Below are positions 17,599-26,419 of a DNA stretch of 64,000 nt, one piece after another. How positions within the stretch are numbered: position 1 is the first letter of the stretch; every line of letters starts with the position of its first letter. The stretch is from Ruminococcus sp. GTDB lineage: Bacteria > Bacillota > Clostridia > Oscillospirales > Acutalibacteraceae. Below the pieces are notes generated by a model. That model did no database searches, was not told where the DNA came from, and worked only from the letters and a program-made list of their open reading frames with translations. The stretch spans positions 62,001 through 126,000 of the forward strand of contig JAFQRC010000001.1 of assembly GCA_017410265.1 (NCBI GenBank), given 5' to 3'. Both the position numbers and the translations under genes were made by a program.

Positions 17599-20232
17599 TT
17601 AGCTATCTGTTATAAAGATGTTTATGTATTTGATTGTAGATAAAATATCCTCACTGCTAATTTGATCATAGACTGTTTTCAAATCCTTCTGTTCAATAGT
17701 GTCACATTTGCTGATGTGGGATTCTATACATTTTAATATGTATTCGTATGCATAATGACATGGGTGTGTAATGTTTTTTTCAAATGCACAGCAGGTTTTT
17801 GTTATTGTTTCGTAATATTTGCTTTTACTTTTCCATTTGTTTGGCATTTCTGATAGAAATTGTTTATATGAATCTATATTTTCTAAGCCATTCTTATTTT
17901 GAAATTTTGAAAATGCTTTCAATACAATACAACTTCTTTGGAAAAGCAAACTGTTTTCCGCTAAATATTCATAGTCTATTGTTTCTTTATCTGATATGTT
18001 GTTGTGTATTCTTTTAGATATGAAAGATAAGTAGTCTTCAGCTGATAAATCAAAGAGAACGATTGCACTTATATCTGCGTAAGATTCACTCATTAACTTT
18101 TTTACATAATTAAAGTCTGAATTATTAGAAGTAATTAAATCCTCTTTCATTTTATCTATTGAATTGATAAATCTATTATATATAGTTTTCAATCGACTAA
18201 TCATACAACTAATATCTTTTAGGCTTTTTTGGCTAGTTAGTGCTTTTTGTTTGATATTACAAAACAGGTTGTTTGTGTATTTGATTAGGATAAGCATGAG
18301 ATTATCACTATTAAAAAGAAAATCGCTTATCCAGTTTTCTACTACATGCATATAGTAAAAGTCGCTTTCGTTAGATATAAATTTCGATTGTTTAAGGTGT
18401 TTCATGTACGTGCAGAGGTTGCTGTTTACTATTTCTATGTTATCCTCATAAAAAGTATCAAATGGAATTTCATCAAACGAATTATTCAATAAAAATAATA
18501 ATTCATTATCTAATTTATCGTTGGATTCCAAAAGTTCATTAATACAGTGTTCCTTAAAACCGTAGATAAAACAATTAAACAAGAATTTAAGAATAATTAC
18601 AAGTCGGTATTCTCTGTTCCTAATTTTTTCGTTTCCTACAAAGTGTGCAGCTTCATGTGCAAATTGAAAAATGAGATCTTTGATGTGGTAAAAATCATTT
18701 TCAGTTACATTTACTAACATCAAATTATGTCCGCCAATTAATTCTCTCCATAATTGATCCACATAAGTAGCCTGAGAATATGTGAAAGAAATTACAAATT
18801 TGTTGTATATATTGTTATCAAGCTCGCTCATTTTCGAATAGTGATCTGAAATTTTATTGGCTATTATAGAATAAAAGGCTCGTAGTTTTGTTGGTGAATA
18901 GTATGGCATCATACTGTAGTCTGATATTCCAAAAAAACGTATATCAGTCCTCATATTTTCCTGTATATTATTGTATATATTATTAAGATATTCATAAAGT
19001 TCATCGGTACTGATTAACCCGTTTTTGATTTTTTCAGCGTTCTTTGAAATTGAATATAATAAGGTGTCAAAAGGTTCCTTTAGTGTTATAGATTCGTATC
19101 TAGCTGATTGATATCCCGTGTATAATATATAGTTGTTGATTCTATGTAACAGAGAAATAATTGGTATATATTCATTACCAAGCGAGTTTTTTATCTCTTC
19201 GATTTTTTGTTTTTGTGATTCCTCTATATGACTATTGACATTTGTTTGTAGATTTGAGCTCCTTTGCTCATAATCTTGATTTAGAATATTATTTGTAAGT
19301 TCAATGTCAAAACCGAATTTACTTTGAACTATGTTTAAAGATGTCATTGATGAAAGAAATAAACTACTAAAAAGTTTATTTTTCTTAGACATAAGCCCAG
19401 ATTCTAAGAATTGTTTGAGAAGTTTATTTAGCGGTACATTACGCGCTATAAACCTACAATCTGTGTCACCTAATATTTCATATCCAATAATATCTTTATC
19501 CGAAAATTTATTTTTGGAATTTTGCCCGTAAAAAGCTTCTGAAAGAGCATTTGTAAAAAGAGAAATTTTTTCGGTAATATCAATAGAAGTCAAATAGGAA
19601 TTATTAAGGATAGTTTTGATGCAAATTGAATCGATGAGCTCGTTTGATTTGCTGAAGTAATTTTTATCGATGTTTTCAACATTTTTTAGAAGTAGATTGG
19701 TATACGAATATATTATATTAATTCTTTCTTTTATGCATTCTCTATATAAATGATTAATTATATCCATTACATTTGTATATTTGTTTGACTTAAAGCAGAT
19801 AACGAAGTCATTTTTATCTAGGGTATAATATACAATATAATTTTTATTGTTTTTGCATTTTTGGTTAAGTATATTATTAATACTTTTATACATATTTTCA
19901 TTGTATTTTTCTACTTGTAAAAATAGGATGAATTTCAACGCTTCAGTTGATGAGTTGTCCCAAAATTTAGAATCCTTAGCTGAGTTTTCTATAAAACCAA
20001 ACACATTTTGAAAAGCTTGGTATTCAGAAACGGTTTCGTTGAGCTCAGAATTATATTTAAAAAGTTCACCTAAACTTCTTTCAGATATCATTGGAAATGT
20101 TTTTGTTTCAAACCAATCAAAATATCCAATTACATGATAATCCTTTTCAAGATTAAATGTTTCGGTTGTAGTATTTGTGCTTAATATTAATTTGTCGTGG
20201 TACAAGGTGAATGCTCTGCAAATTCCACTCAT
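17599..20232 (-). CDS. Large unrecognised protein with HEAAH zincin motif
   Basis: 877 residues from the ATG at 20232, chosen because AGGGAG lies just upstream and only 11 bases separate it from the previous stop. I do not recognise the family. A helix with the zinc-protease motif AHEAAHFVG is at residues 525-533. A downstream ESYADISAIVLF (716-727) looks like the Glu-containing third-ligand helix of gluzincins, though the spacing of about 187 residues is long. No signal peptide or membrane segment is evident, so the product should be cytosolic or bound to its partner. It is very AT-rich, opposite in strand to the transfer genes and paired with a membrane protein gene; a two-gene defence or stress system is possible (inference). 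Confidence 0.6.
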   Translation of the reverse strand: MSGICRAFTLYHDKLILSTNTTTETFNLEKDYHVIGYFDWFETKTFPMISERSLGELFKYNSELNETVSEYQAFQNVFGFIENSAKDSKFWDNSSTEALKFILFLQVEKYNENMYKSINNILNQKCKNNKNYIVYYTLDKNDFVICFKSNKYTNVMDIINHLYRECIKERINIIYSYTNLLLKNVENIDKNYFSKSNELIDSICIKTILNNSYLTSIDITEKISLFTNALSEAFYGQNSKNKFSDKDIIGYEILGDTDCRFIARNVPLNKLLKQFLESGLMSKKNKLFSSLFLSSMTSLNIVQSKFGFDIELTNNILNQDYEQRSSNLQTNVNSHIEESQKQKIEEIKNSLGNEYIPIISLLHRINNYILYTGYQSARYESITLKEPFDTLLYSISKNAEKIKNGLISTDELYEYLNNIYNNIQENMRTDIRFFGISDYSMMPYYSPTKLRAFYSIIANKISDHYSKMSELDNNIYNKFVISFTYSQATYVDQLWRELIGGHNLMLVNVTENDFYHIKDLIFQFAHEAAHFVGNEKIRNREYRLVIILKFLFNCFIYGFKEHCINELLESNDKLDNELLFLLNNSFDEIPFDTFYEDNIEIVNSNLCTYMKHLKQSKFISNESDFYYMHVVENWISDFLFNSDNLMLILIKYTNNLFCNIKQKALTSQKSLKDISCMISRLKTIYNRFINSIDKMKEDLITSNNSDFNYVKKLMSESYADISAIVLFDLSAEDYLSFISKRIHNNISDKETIDYEYLAENSLLFQRSCIVLKAFSKFQNKNGLENIDSYKQFLSEMPNKWKSKSKYYETITKTCCAFEKNITHPCHYAYEYILKCIESHISKCDTIEQKDLKTVYDQISSEDILSTIKYINIFITDS

Positions 20233-20243
20233 TTTTATTCTCC

Positions 20244-21689
20244 CTAAAAATTGAAAATTGTTGTTTCTAGATATACTTGATCTTTGTGTACTTTTTTGAA
20301 TATGTTGTCTAAAGTATTTGAATAATCCCAAATAGTAAATTTACCATAAATACATGTTTCAATGTAGTTGTTATATAAATTTGAACTGTAAAATAGCAAA
20401 TGGTTAATATGCTCTTTAGCTTCAATAATGGTTATTTTTGTGGTTGCGTTTTGATTACTGAATATATAATAATAAGCATAAAGCGTTAGTGAGTTTAACA
20501 CATCATCTGAAATAAAAATATTATTATCTTTTATTGTTTTTGAAATTTGTTTTATTATTGATTTAAATTCGTTTAGCTCCATGTTTTTAATACATGAAAC
20601 AATTAGTCCAAAAACAGTATTTAAAAATAATATGTAAAGCTTATCGTAATATTCCATATTTTTCTTGTTAAAAGTGCAATTTTTTTGTTTTTTTGCTTGA
20701 TTTGGCAATATATGGTTGATTATGTTTAGAAGATATTGTTTTTGGTATTTTTCTTGGTTGATGTTATTTGAGACAAACTGCTTAATTATTTCGTTAAATT
20801 GAATAAGCAAATATTGGTTATCGGAATTATCCATAGATGTTAGTACAGAGTTGAAATAATCATAGGCATAAATAGAAAAGGATTTAATAATTGTTTTCTG
20901 GTAATCATTAAGATTTTTATGACTCTTGTTATTCCATTTTTGCTTTATTTCTTTTTGAATTAGTGTACGAGTAAAGTGGGTTATTGACAATATCTTATGC
21001 GGACAAATATGTTTATCCTTGTTTTGCAGAATTTCAGAAAATAATTCAAGGGTTCTAGAAAAAATGGTTTTAGATAATATAAAACTATTTTTATTATCGA
21101 CCAATTTTTGAAAAATTTCTTTTCTGTATTCGGTGTTCTTTATATCGTCTATAACAAGTAGATTATTTATAATAATGTAAGCGACAACATTTTCACAGTT
21201 GTCTTTATGTATTCTAGATAAAACCGTGAAGAAATAGTAAATAAGACATAGTGCAGAAAGAAACACAAAAAAGTATATTTGTCTTCTGTATCCCATAATA
21301 TATATAGCCAGAGAGTAAAATGGTATGCATACAATTAAATACCAACAAGCCTGAGTAGTAAAATTATTACTATAATCTATTAGAGTAGATATCGGAAAGA
21401 TATTAAATTTTGAATTATCTTTGGATATTATAATGTTTCTAGATGTGATTCCAAACCCAAGTAAAGTGAAACTGGTTGCGATTAATGATCGCGGTAAGTT
21501 TTCAGAATCGACTGTATTTAATAAATCAATTATACAATTACAATTAGATTGATTGATTTTGTTATTTATTGAACTTAGAATTAGTGTTAAAACCCATAAT
21601 GAAAATGTTGCTAAAATGAATTTAAATATGCTTGATTTGAATCTGGATAACCATTTTTTTGTAAAATATTCAATTATTTTTTTCAACAT
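20244..21689 (-). CDS. Multi-spanning membrane protein, partner of zincin protein
   Basis: 481 residues. Four hydrophobic segments lie in the first 165: FKFILATFSLWVLTLILSSI, LIATSFTLLGFGI, ACWYLIVCIPFYSLAIYIMG and YFFVFLSALCLIYYFFTVL. A 300-residue Lys/Asn/Ile-rich soluble C-terminal region follows, with short helical segments. I do not recognise the family. GGGAG precedes the ATG. The stop is 11 bases before the zincin gene, so the two form an operon, with a promoter at 21735-21763. A membrane anchor or sensor plus a cytosolic protease-like effector is the simplest reading, but this is inference. Confidence 0.6.
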   Translation of the reverse strand: MLKKIIEYFTKKWLSRFKSSIFKFILATFSLWVLTLILSSINNKINQSNCNCIIDLLNTVDSENLPRSLIATSFTLLGFGITSRNIIISKDNSKFNIFPISTLIDYSNNFTTQACWYLIVCIPFYSLAIYIMGYRRQIYFFVFLSALCLIYYFFTVLSRIHKDNCENVVAYIIINNLLVIDDIKNTEYRKEIFQKLVDNKNSFILSKTIFSRTLELFSEILQNKDKHICPHKILSITHFTRTLIQKEIKQKWNNKSHKNLNDYQKTIIKSFSIYAYDYFNSVLTSMDNSDNQYLLIQFNEIIKQFVSNNINQEKYQKQYLLNIINHILPNQAKKQKNCTFNKKNMEYYDKLYILFLNTVFGLIVSCIKNMELNEFKSIIKQISKTIKDNNIFISDDVLNSLTLYAYYYIFSNQNATTKITIIEAKEHINHLLFYSSNLYNNYIETCIYGKFTIWDYSNTLDNIFKKVHKDQVYLETTIFNF

Positions 21690-21710
21690 AAAGCTCCCAA
21701 TTATAGAATA

Positions 21711-21763
21711 ATATTGTAATTTGTATTTGGCTATATATTACAATATTTTAATTAAAAATACAA
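21711..21763 (-). promoter_or_regulatory. Promoter and operator-like repeat for membrane protein / zincin operon
   Basis: Read on the minus strand: TTGTAT (21758-21763), a 17-base spacer and TAATAT (21735-21740). An inverted repeat, AATATTGTAAT at 21711-21721 and ATTACAATATT at 21737-21747, covers the -10 element, as expected for a repressor site. Confidence 0.5.
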
Positions 21764-21810
21764 GGAGTAACGTAAAAAATGTATAAAATATATCAAACTA
21801 GGAACATTTA

Positions 21811-21826
21811 TATACATATATGTATA
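21811..21826. repeat. Perfect 16-bp palindrome TATACATATATGTATA
   Basis: A perfect palindrome in the space between the leftward and rightward promoters. It could be a dimeric regulator site, but AT-rich palindromes of this length can also arise by chance. Confidence 0.35.
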
Positions 21827-21854
21827 GTATAATGTGGTATTTATCAAATATTTA

Positions 21855-21882
21855 TTGACATTTTAATAACTATCGATATAAT
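21855..21882 (+). promoter_or_regulatory. Near-consensus sigma-A promoter
   Basis: TTGACA (21855-21860), a 16-base spacer and TATAAT (21877-21882). Both hexamers match the consensus fully. The predicted start near 21889 leads into a 55-codon ORF and a set of hairpins. Confidence 0.75.
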
Positions 21883-21913
21883 AATAAGTGAATAAAAACA
21901 TAGTGGGGTTTGT

Positions 21914-22081
21914 ATGTCACTAATTAATAATAGCAAAATTAGAGATAATAGCATTTTGGAAAAGAGTTGTGAGTTATCTAAAATTAACTTTGTTAAGAAA
22001 AATAAAAACGAAAAAAGTTGTTTTTATGATAAGTTCAATGATAAGATGTTTAGTGGTAAGTTTACTTTGCTTTCAAAGTAA
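21914..22081 (+). CDS. Unrecognised 55-residue peptide or RNA gene
   Basis: A short ORF starting MSLINNSKIRDNSILEKSCE, with a GTGGGG site 7-11 bases before the ATG. The product is Lys/Asn/Ser-rich, soluble, with two Cys (19 and 36) and no membrane segment. It lies about 25 bases after a near-consensus promoter. Its last codons form one arm and the loop of a perfect 12-bp hairpin (22058-22085). I do not recognise it. It could be a small regulator, a peptide toxin or antitoxin, or the transcript may work as RNA. The strong promoter is the main reason to take it as a gene. Confidence 0.4.
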   Translation: MSLINNSKIRDNSILEKSCELSKINFVKKNKNEKSCFYDKFNDKMFSGKFTLLSK

Positions 22082-22085
22082 ACTT
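22058..22085 (+). repeat. Perfect 12-bp hairpin over end of the 55-codon ORF
   Basis: AAGTTTACTTTG, loop CTTT, CAAAGTAAACTT. The stop codon lies inside the right arm. No T-run follows, so it is not a classic terminator; it may protect the 3' end or act in control. Confidence 0.55.
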
Positions 22086-22172
22086 GTATCGTAAATGATC
22101 GTTGTTTGCAATGCTGGGAATAATAGTGTTATTCCTGGTCTATTTATGTTGTATAAATTTTTTGTTAAGAGT

Positions 22173-22226
22173 GTCTTTGATAATAACTTTATTTTTATAG
22201 AGTAATGCTATTATCAAAGACATTTT
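22173..22226 (+). terminator. Terminator of the short transcript
   Basis: GTCTTTGATAATA (22173-22185) pairs with TATTATCAAAGAC (22209-22221), followed by ATTTTT. The 23-base loop is long but the stem is perfect over 13 bp. It would give a transcript of about 340 bases from the promoter at 21855. Confidence 0.6.
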
Positions 22227-22350
22227 TAAGTTGAGTATAAAAATTATATTGTTTAGGTATTTGATATATCTTGTTGTGTTTGGATACTTTTTACACATAG
22301 TACAATATTCTCTTTAATGGTACACCCATTAGACTTATTTATTGTAAAAT

Positions 22351-22387
22351 ATGGTGTAACTTTTGTATGAGGTTGCACCATTTTCTT
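22351..22387. terminator. Bidirectional terminator-like hairpin
   Basis: ATGGTGTAAC and GTTGCACCAT with an 11-base loop. T-rich tails lie on both sides (TTTTC to the right, ATTTTAC on the minus strand). It may end the minus-strand ORF at 22424-22654. Confidence 0.5.
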
Positions 22388-22423
22388 GTTTGTTATCCAA
22401 AAAGCGGTTAATATATTTTCAAT

Positions 22424-22654
22424 TCAGCTGATTTTGATATCTCTTGAATTTTCAAGAGGTTTACAGCAAGTTTTTAGCTGATTTATTTGAAGCTCTAATG
22501 CAATTATGTGGATTTCGATGTTATCAAATATTTTAGAAATTTTATTTTGAGATATCATTTGACTCGTTTTTCTGCTATTCTTTTTTATTCTATCATTTTT
22601 ATCTAAAAAAGAGAGGACATTAAAGCATAGATTGATTTGGCATTTATTAGACAT
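22424..22654 (-). CDS. Small hypothetical protein
   Basis: 76 residues, Lys/Ile/Asn-rich, with a likely helical C-terminal half (NIEIHIIALELQINQLKTCC). No ribosome site is clear before the ATG. Support comes only from length in an AT-rich region and from a terminator-like hairpin placed just after its stop on the minus strand. I do not recognise it, and it may be spurious. Confidence 0.28.
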   Translation of the reverse strand: MSNKCQINLCFNVLSFLDKNDRIKKNSRKTSQMISQNKISKIFDNIEIHIIALELQINQLKTCCKPLENSRDIKIS

Positions 22655-22805
22655 TGTAAGATGCTTTTTCTGGAAATATGGTTCATAGAGTATTAAAGAT
22701 GTGGAAAAAGCAAAATTAACTCGAAGAGTTTATGTATTGAGAAGTATTTGCTTTTTGTATAAACAATAATTACTATATACTTTAATAATAATTAATATTC
22801 TAAAT

Positions 22806-22843
22806 AAGGGAGTACTGCATCTAAATGGTAGCAGTACTCCCTT
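22806..22843. terminator. 13-bp hairpin after SLOG gene
   Basis: AAGGGAGTACTGC, a 12-base loop, GCAGTACTCCCTT: a perfect stem located just downstream of the leftward SLOG gene. Its arms resemble those of the hairpin at 23566-23598 after agrC. Confidence 0.65.
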
Positions 22844-22907
22844 GTTAGTTTGATATTTATTATATTATATATTTACAGAAATAGAGTAATGGAATTATTA
22901 AATTAGC

Positions 22908-23402
22908 TTAGTTACTATCAGAAATAATACGAACAGGAACATTATTATTGTTTGCATAATTTATAGTATTTCTTGTTCCACCACTTTTCCCGTTGTAAAC
23001 TGCTATAACCCTCGAAGAGTGGTTAACCATCCACTCGTTTCGTAATTTAAAACAATCTGGTGAATAGTATGGAGAAATATATCTTACTAAATCTGCATGG
23101 GAAAGTATTAAATTATATTTATTCTGCCAGTAAATACTCCAACTTTTATCAAATCCATTATACGGCAGAGCGCAAATTAATTTAATGGGGTATCCTTCAT
23201 TTTTTAGTTGCAATACAATTTCAGATGCCCAGATATCTACACCTCTTGCCATACCGGAGATAAAAACATAAAATCCGTCTTGTATGGATTTTATAATTTC
23301 ATTGTAAAGTTGTTGCTTAATAAATTCTTCGCTTGCGCTAAGCTTTTCAGGACGGTGTCCTGTAAAACAGACCCTATACTTTCTTTTTTCTGACTCGTTC
23401 AT
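22908..23402 (-). CDS. SLOG-family (DUF1273/YpsA-like) protein
   Basis: 164 residues from the ATG at 23402, with AGGA 11-14 bases upstream; an in-frame GTG lies three codons earlier. The start RKYRVCFTGHRPEKL is the signature of the DUF1273/YpsA branch of the SLOG superfamily. SGMARGVDIWASEIV and IAVYNGKSGGTRNTI are the nucleotide-binding glycine-rich loops. SLOG folds bind nucleotides or nucleotide-derived signals, and several act in signalling-based defence. The role here is unknown. It lies at the left edge of the agr locus but has hairpins on both sides, so it is its own transcript. Confidence 0.82.
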   Translation of the reverse strand: MNESEKRKYRVCFTGHRPEKLSASEEFIKQQLYNEIIKSIQDGFYVFISGMARGVDIWASEIVLQLKNEGYPIKLICALPYNGFDKSWSIYWQNKYNLILSHADLVRYISPYYSPDCFKLRNEWMVNHSSRVIAVYNGKSGGTRNTINYANNNNVPVRIISDSN

Positions 23403-23565
23403 ATATCGCACATCCTGTTACTAAAAATAATATAGTTTTATACAAGAAATAAATATAAATCTGATTAAATTTGTAAGCTGTTTTTTATCTTATATAAAGA
23501 GAATATCTATATTAGTAAATGATTGAACGGGTAGAATATAAATTAGTTTGCTTTATGAACGAAAT

Positions 23566-23600
23566 AAGGGCTACTGCCACCAAATTGCAGTAGCCCTTTT
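23566..23600. terminator. Terminator after agrC
   Basis: AAGGGCTACTGC and GCAGTAGCCCTT with a 9-base loop, with T-rich sequence on both sides. It lies 30 bases after the agrC stop on the minus strand. Confidence 0.75.
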
Positions 23601-23629
23601 AAATATGTAGGCTGTATAAATATATGGTA

Positions 23630-24937
23630 TTAAATACTTGATAGATTAGTGTTCATTCCAATAATTGAAGTGAATGTTTTAGTATGACTATCGTAGTTCA
23701 TTTCAAGATTTCCGTTATATTTTGATACTATTCTTTTAATACTTCTTGTGCCAATTCCATGTATTTCTGTTGAGCCTTTAGATGTTATCATAATTCCATT
23801 TGTATAGTTAGGCTTCTTTGCACATGAATTAGAGATTTTTATTATTACAAAGTTTGAATTTCTGGTCACTATTGAAAAATCAATAAATTTTTCTTCAGTT
23901 TGCATAGTAGCTTCAACTGCATTTTCTAAGAGATTATCAAGTAGAGCAGTGATATCATGATCTTTAATGAAATCAACCTTTGCATTATTTATATTAATTG
24001 TAAATTTGATTCCGTGCTTTTTACATATTTCATAGTATCTATGAGTTATTAAATTAACAACTGAATTGCTACAATAATCAACGGGATTCATAACGCTGAA
24101 GTCATCAACGATGTTAGAAATATATCGAGCTATGTTAGAGTTCCTGTCTTCTGATAATTGCTTAATTGTATTTAAGTGTTTTGTTATATCATGAATAAGT
24201 ACTCTTGAATTATCATTCTGTTCTTTCAGTAATTGATAATACTCAATAGTGTTTTGCTCTTGCTGTTTATCTAAAAGTATTTGTGTATATTTATAATTAA
24301 CTTGTACTGTTAGTTCGTTTACATAGAAGACAATAATATTAGACAGTAACAATAATATGTTGCCTATTGCCATGGTGATTTTAAAGCTATCTCTAACTGA
24401 GTAAATAACACATATGTTAACTATAGCGTGCATTAATATAATCGAGGTAATTGGTAATACACATAATACAAGTGAAAGGCTAGAATTCTTTTTCGAAGTT
24501 TCCTTTTGAGAAAACTTTAATACGGAATGAACTGACAAAAAATAAAGTAATTTACAGATTAATGATTGAATTATTAAGACAAGTTCGTCACTTTGACTCT
24601 CGTATAAATCTAATTCGAAAAAAAGTGATGAAAAAAAGACGACAATTAACTCAGTAGCAAGCATAAGAAAAACAAGAACTGAGGTGCTAAATAAAATAGA
24701 CTTAATTTTAGCAAGATAACTAATTTTTGCAAATATAAAATTACAAATAAAAAATGCTAATAAATTTATTATTGGAATCTCCAAAAAATTTAAGATATAT
24801 AACAACGAGAAGCAACCGACTAACAGAGAAATTGTTGCGACTTTTGATATTTTTCTTTCAAACTTTAAATCGAAATAATAAAATGATATTAATGATTCTG
24901 CTAAAAATACCAATGCGTAGCAAATATTTGAAATCAT
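23630..24937 (-). CDS. agrC: AgrC-like sensor histidine kinase (GHKL type)
   Basis: 435 residues. Six or seven membrane segments fill residues 1-210, followed by a dimerisation helix with the phospho-acceptor region SRVLIHDITKHLNTIKQL. The GHKL ATPase domain shows the N box DNLLENAVEAT and the G box HGIGTRSIKRIVSKYNG. This is the layout of AgrC, which senses a cyclic autoinducer peptide outside the cell and phosphorylates AgrA. Its ATG overlaps the agrA stop by four bases. The agrD and agrB genes lie divergently 1.3 kb away, completing the circuit. Confidence 0.9.
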   Translation of the reverse strand: MISNICYALVFLAESLISFYYFDLKFERKISKVATISLLVGCFSLLYILNFLEIPIINLLAFFICNFIFAKISYLAKIKSILFSTSVLVFLMLATELIVVFFSSLFFELDLYESQSDELVLIIQSLICKLLYFLSVHSVLKFSQKETSKKNSSLSLVLCVLPITSIILMHAIVNICVIYSVRDSFKITMAIGNILLLLSNIIVFYVNELTVQVNYKYTQILLDKQQEQNTIEYYQLLKEQNDNSRVLIHDITKHLNTIKQLSEDRNSNIARYISNIVDDFSVMNPVDYCSNSVVNLITHRYYEICKKHGIKFTININNAKVDFIKDHDITALLDNLLENAVEATMQTEEKFIDFSIVTRNSNFVIIKISNSCAKKPNYTNGIMITSKGSTEIHGIGTRSIKRIVSKYNGNLEMNYDSHTKTFTSIIGMNTNLSSI

Positions 24938-25647
24938 ATTGTACCTCCCATATATTCATAGAATGATTTTTTGAACGAGGGATAAAAACTACGCGATATT
25001 GGTACTTTTATTTTTTGTGAATCGTTCGACAAAGTAATTTCGTTTTTATTAAAATCAGTTACATTCTTAAGATTTACAATAAAACTATAATGTGATTGAG
25101 AAAAGTATCCGTATGATTTCAAACGATTCTTCCAGTAATCAAATTTATCTTTTGATAAATAGTTTCCAGCTTTTGTGTATATTTTTGTTTTACGATTTTC
25201 TATAGTTAGATAAAGAATATCGCTTGTAAAAATATTGTAGTGTTCATCAAAGTAATCTAAAACAATTTGTTCTGTACTTTGATGATATACATTTAGCGCG
25301 GTTTGCATACTTTTTTCAAATCTATTTTCGTCTATCGGCTTTGATAGAAAGCGAAAAACTTTTAAGTCCATAGCATCATCAAGATATCCATGAAAGGACG
25401 TTACAATAAAAATGATGATATTTGGATTTATCGATTGAAGATGTTTTGTAACGGTTAACCCGTTTACGCCTGGCATTTCAATATCAATAAACGCAAAATC
25501 AACTTTGAGTTTCTCTCCTAGAATTGAATCTCCGTTATCAAAACAAACAAAATCAAATCTATAAAACAACTGCTTTGAAATATTTGAAAGCAGTTGTTTT
25601 ATTTGAACAATTATGTTTGGATTGTCGTCACATATTAGAACTTTCAT
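24934..25647 (-). CDS. agrA: AgrA-like LytTR response regulator
   Basis: 237 residues. The receiver domain begins MKVLICDDNPN, with the phosphorylated Asp in VDFAFIDIEMPGVNGL and a Lys in FRFLSKPIDENRF. The C-terminal LytTR DNA-binding domain runs from about 140, with FSQSHYSFIVNLKNVTDF. AgrA-type proteins bind paired GTT-containing direct repeats. AAAGGAGA precedes the ATG. It lies between the XRE regulator gene (57-base gap) and agrC (overlap), so the three are probably one operon read leftward. Confidence 0.9.
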   Translation of the reverse strand: MKVLICDDNPNIIVQIKQLLSNISKQLFYRFDFVCFDNGDSILGEKLKVDFAFIDIEMPGVNGLTVTKHLQSINPNIIIFIVTSFHGYLDDAMDLKVFRFLSKPIDENRFEKSMQTALNVYHQSTEQIVLDYFDEHYNIFTSDILYLTIENRKTKIYTKAGNYLSKDKFDYWKNRLKSYGYFSQSHYSFIVNLKNVTDFNKNEITLSNDSQKIKVPISRSFYPSFKKSFYEYMGGTI

Positions 25648-25704
25648 AGTTACATCTCCTTTTAAAGGATTATAACTTAAAGCTATGTATTTGTCACTAA
25701 TTAT

Positions 25705-26025
25705 TTATTGTTCTTTTAATATGACATCAATGATCTGTGATATTAAACTAAGCGAAGTAGGGTCACAAAGATTTAACTTGTCCACTATGTTTTGAGGAAT
25801 ATTATTGCTTTTTAAAGTACCTAATAATAAGTAATCAGGAGTAACATCTAAAGTATTACAAATCTTTGCAAATGTTTCTAGACTCGGTATTGAGTGACCG
25901 TTTTCTATATTAGATATATGGTTGTTTGAAAGATTTGTTTTTTCAGCAAGAGTGTTTTGCTTCATGTTGATTTCTTTTCTACGTTGCGCCAAACGCATAC
26001 CAATTTTCTTATAATCTACATGCAT
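25705..26025 (-). CDS. XRE-family helix-turn-helix regulator
   Basis: 106 residues from the ATG at 26025, with GGGTG 6 bases upstream; longer in-frame starts lack a site. The N-terminal helix-turn-helix fits the Cro/CI pattern (MRLAQRRKEINMKQNTLAEK, then NLSNNHISNIENGHSIPSLE), followed by a short oligomerisation tail. It sits in the agrD-agrA intergenic space and is likely first in the leftward agr operon. It may control the divergent agr promoters, which are less than 240 bases away (inference). An XRE gene inside an agr locus is not part of the staphylococcal plan. Confidence 0.85.
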   Translation of the reverse strand: MHVDYKKIGMRLAQRRKEINMKQNTLAEKTNLSNNHISNIENGHSIPSLETFAKICNTLDVTPDYLLLGTLKSNNIPQNIVDKLNLCDPTSLSLISQIIDVILKEQ

Positions 26026-26263
26026 TAACATCACCCGATAAAATGTTATCAATTATAGCAAAAATTATGAACAAATTTAAAAGGTAAAATACATTTATGG
26101 TTTAAAAAATCAAAAAATATTTAAAAAATTCTCTTTAAGTTGTATCGTTTATAAGAAAAACAGCAAAAATATACCATTTTTGACGAAATCTGTGCAAAAA
26201 TTGCATTTTTAATCAAAACTTAATTGGATTTTAGTAAAATGTGACTAAAGGAGGTTGATATTA

Positions 26264-26419
26264 ATGAAAAATAAAAAACCTATATCAACGCAAATGAAAA
26301 GCGGAATTAAAAAAGGTTTATCGGTTGCACTTAAAGCAAACGCTAACTCATCTGGTTGCTATATAATCTACCAACCAAAAGTACCGAAAGCCTTGGATAA
26401 GTTCAAAGGAATCAAATGA
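26264..26419 (+). CDS. agrD: AgrD-like cyclic autoinducer peptide precursor
   Basis: A 51-codon gene with AAAGGAGG 9-16 bases before the ATG and a four-base overlap with agrB (ATGA). The leader is a basic amphipathic helix (KSGIKKGLSVALKANANSS). The core region is GCYIIY, with the single Cys at residue 32. The tail QPKVPKALDKFKGIK is the conserved recognition tail of clostridial cyclic lactone autoinducer precursors. The mature signal is probably a five-residue thiolactone ring of Cys-Tyr-Ile-Ile-Tyr with some leader residues; the exact ends cannot be told. Upstream, TAAAAT at 26235-26240 could be a -10 with no good -35, as expected of an activator-dependent promoter. Confidence 0.85.
   Translation: MKNKKPISTQMKSGIKKGLSVALKANANSSGCYIIYQPKVPKALDKFKGIK

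Noticed and set aside
26264..26419. A lantibiotic or other bacteriocin precursor
   Set aside because: The single Cys core, the QPKVPKAL tail and the four-base overlap with agrB identify an AgrD-type signal precursor.
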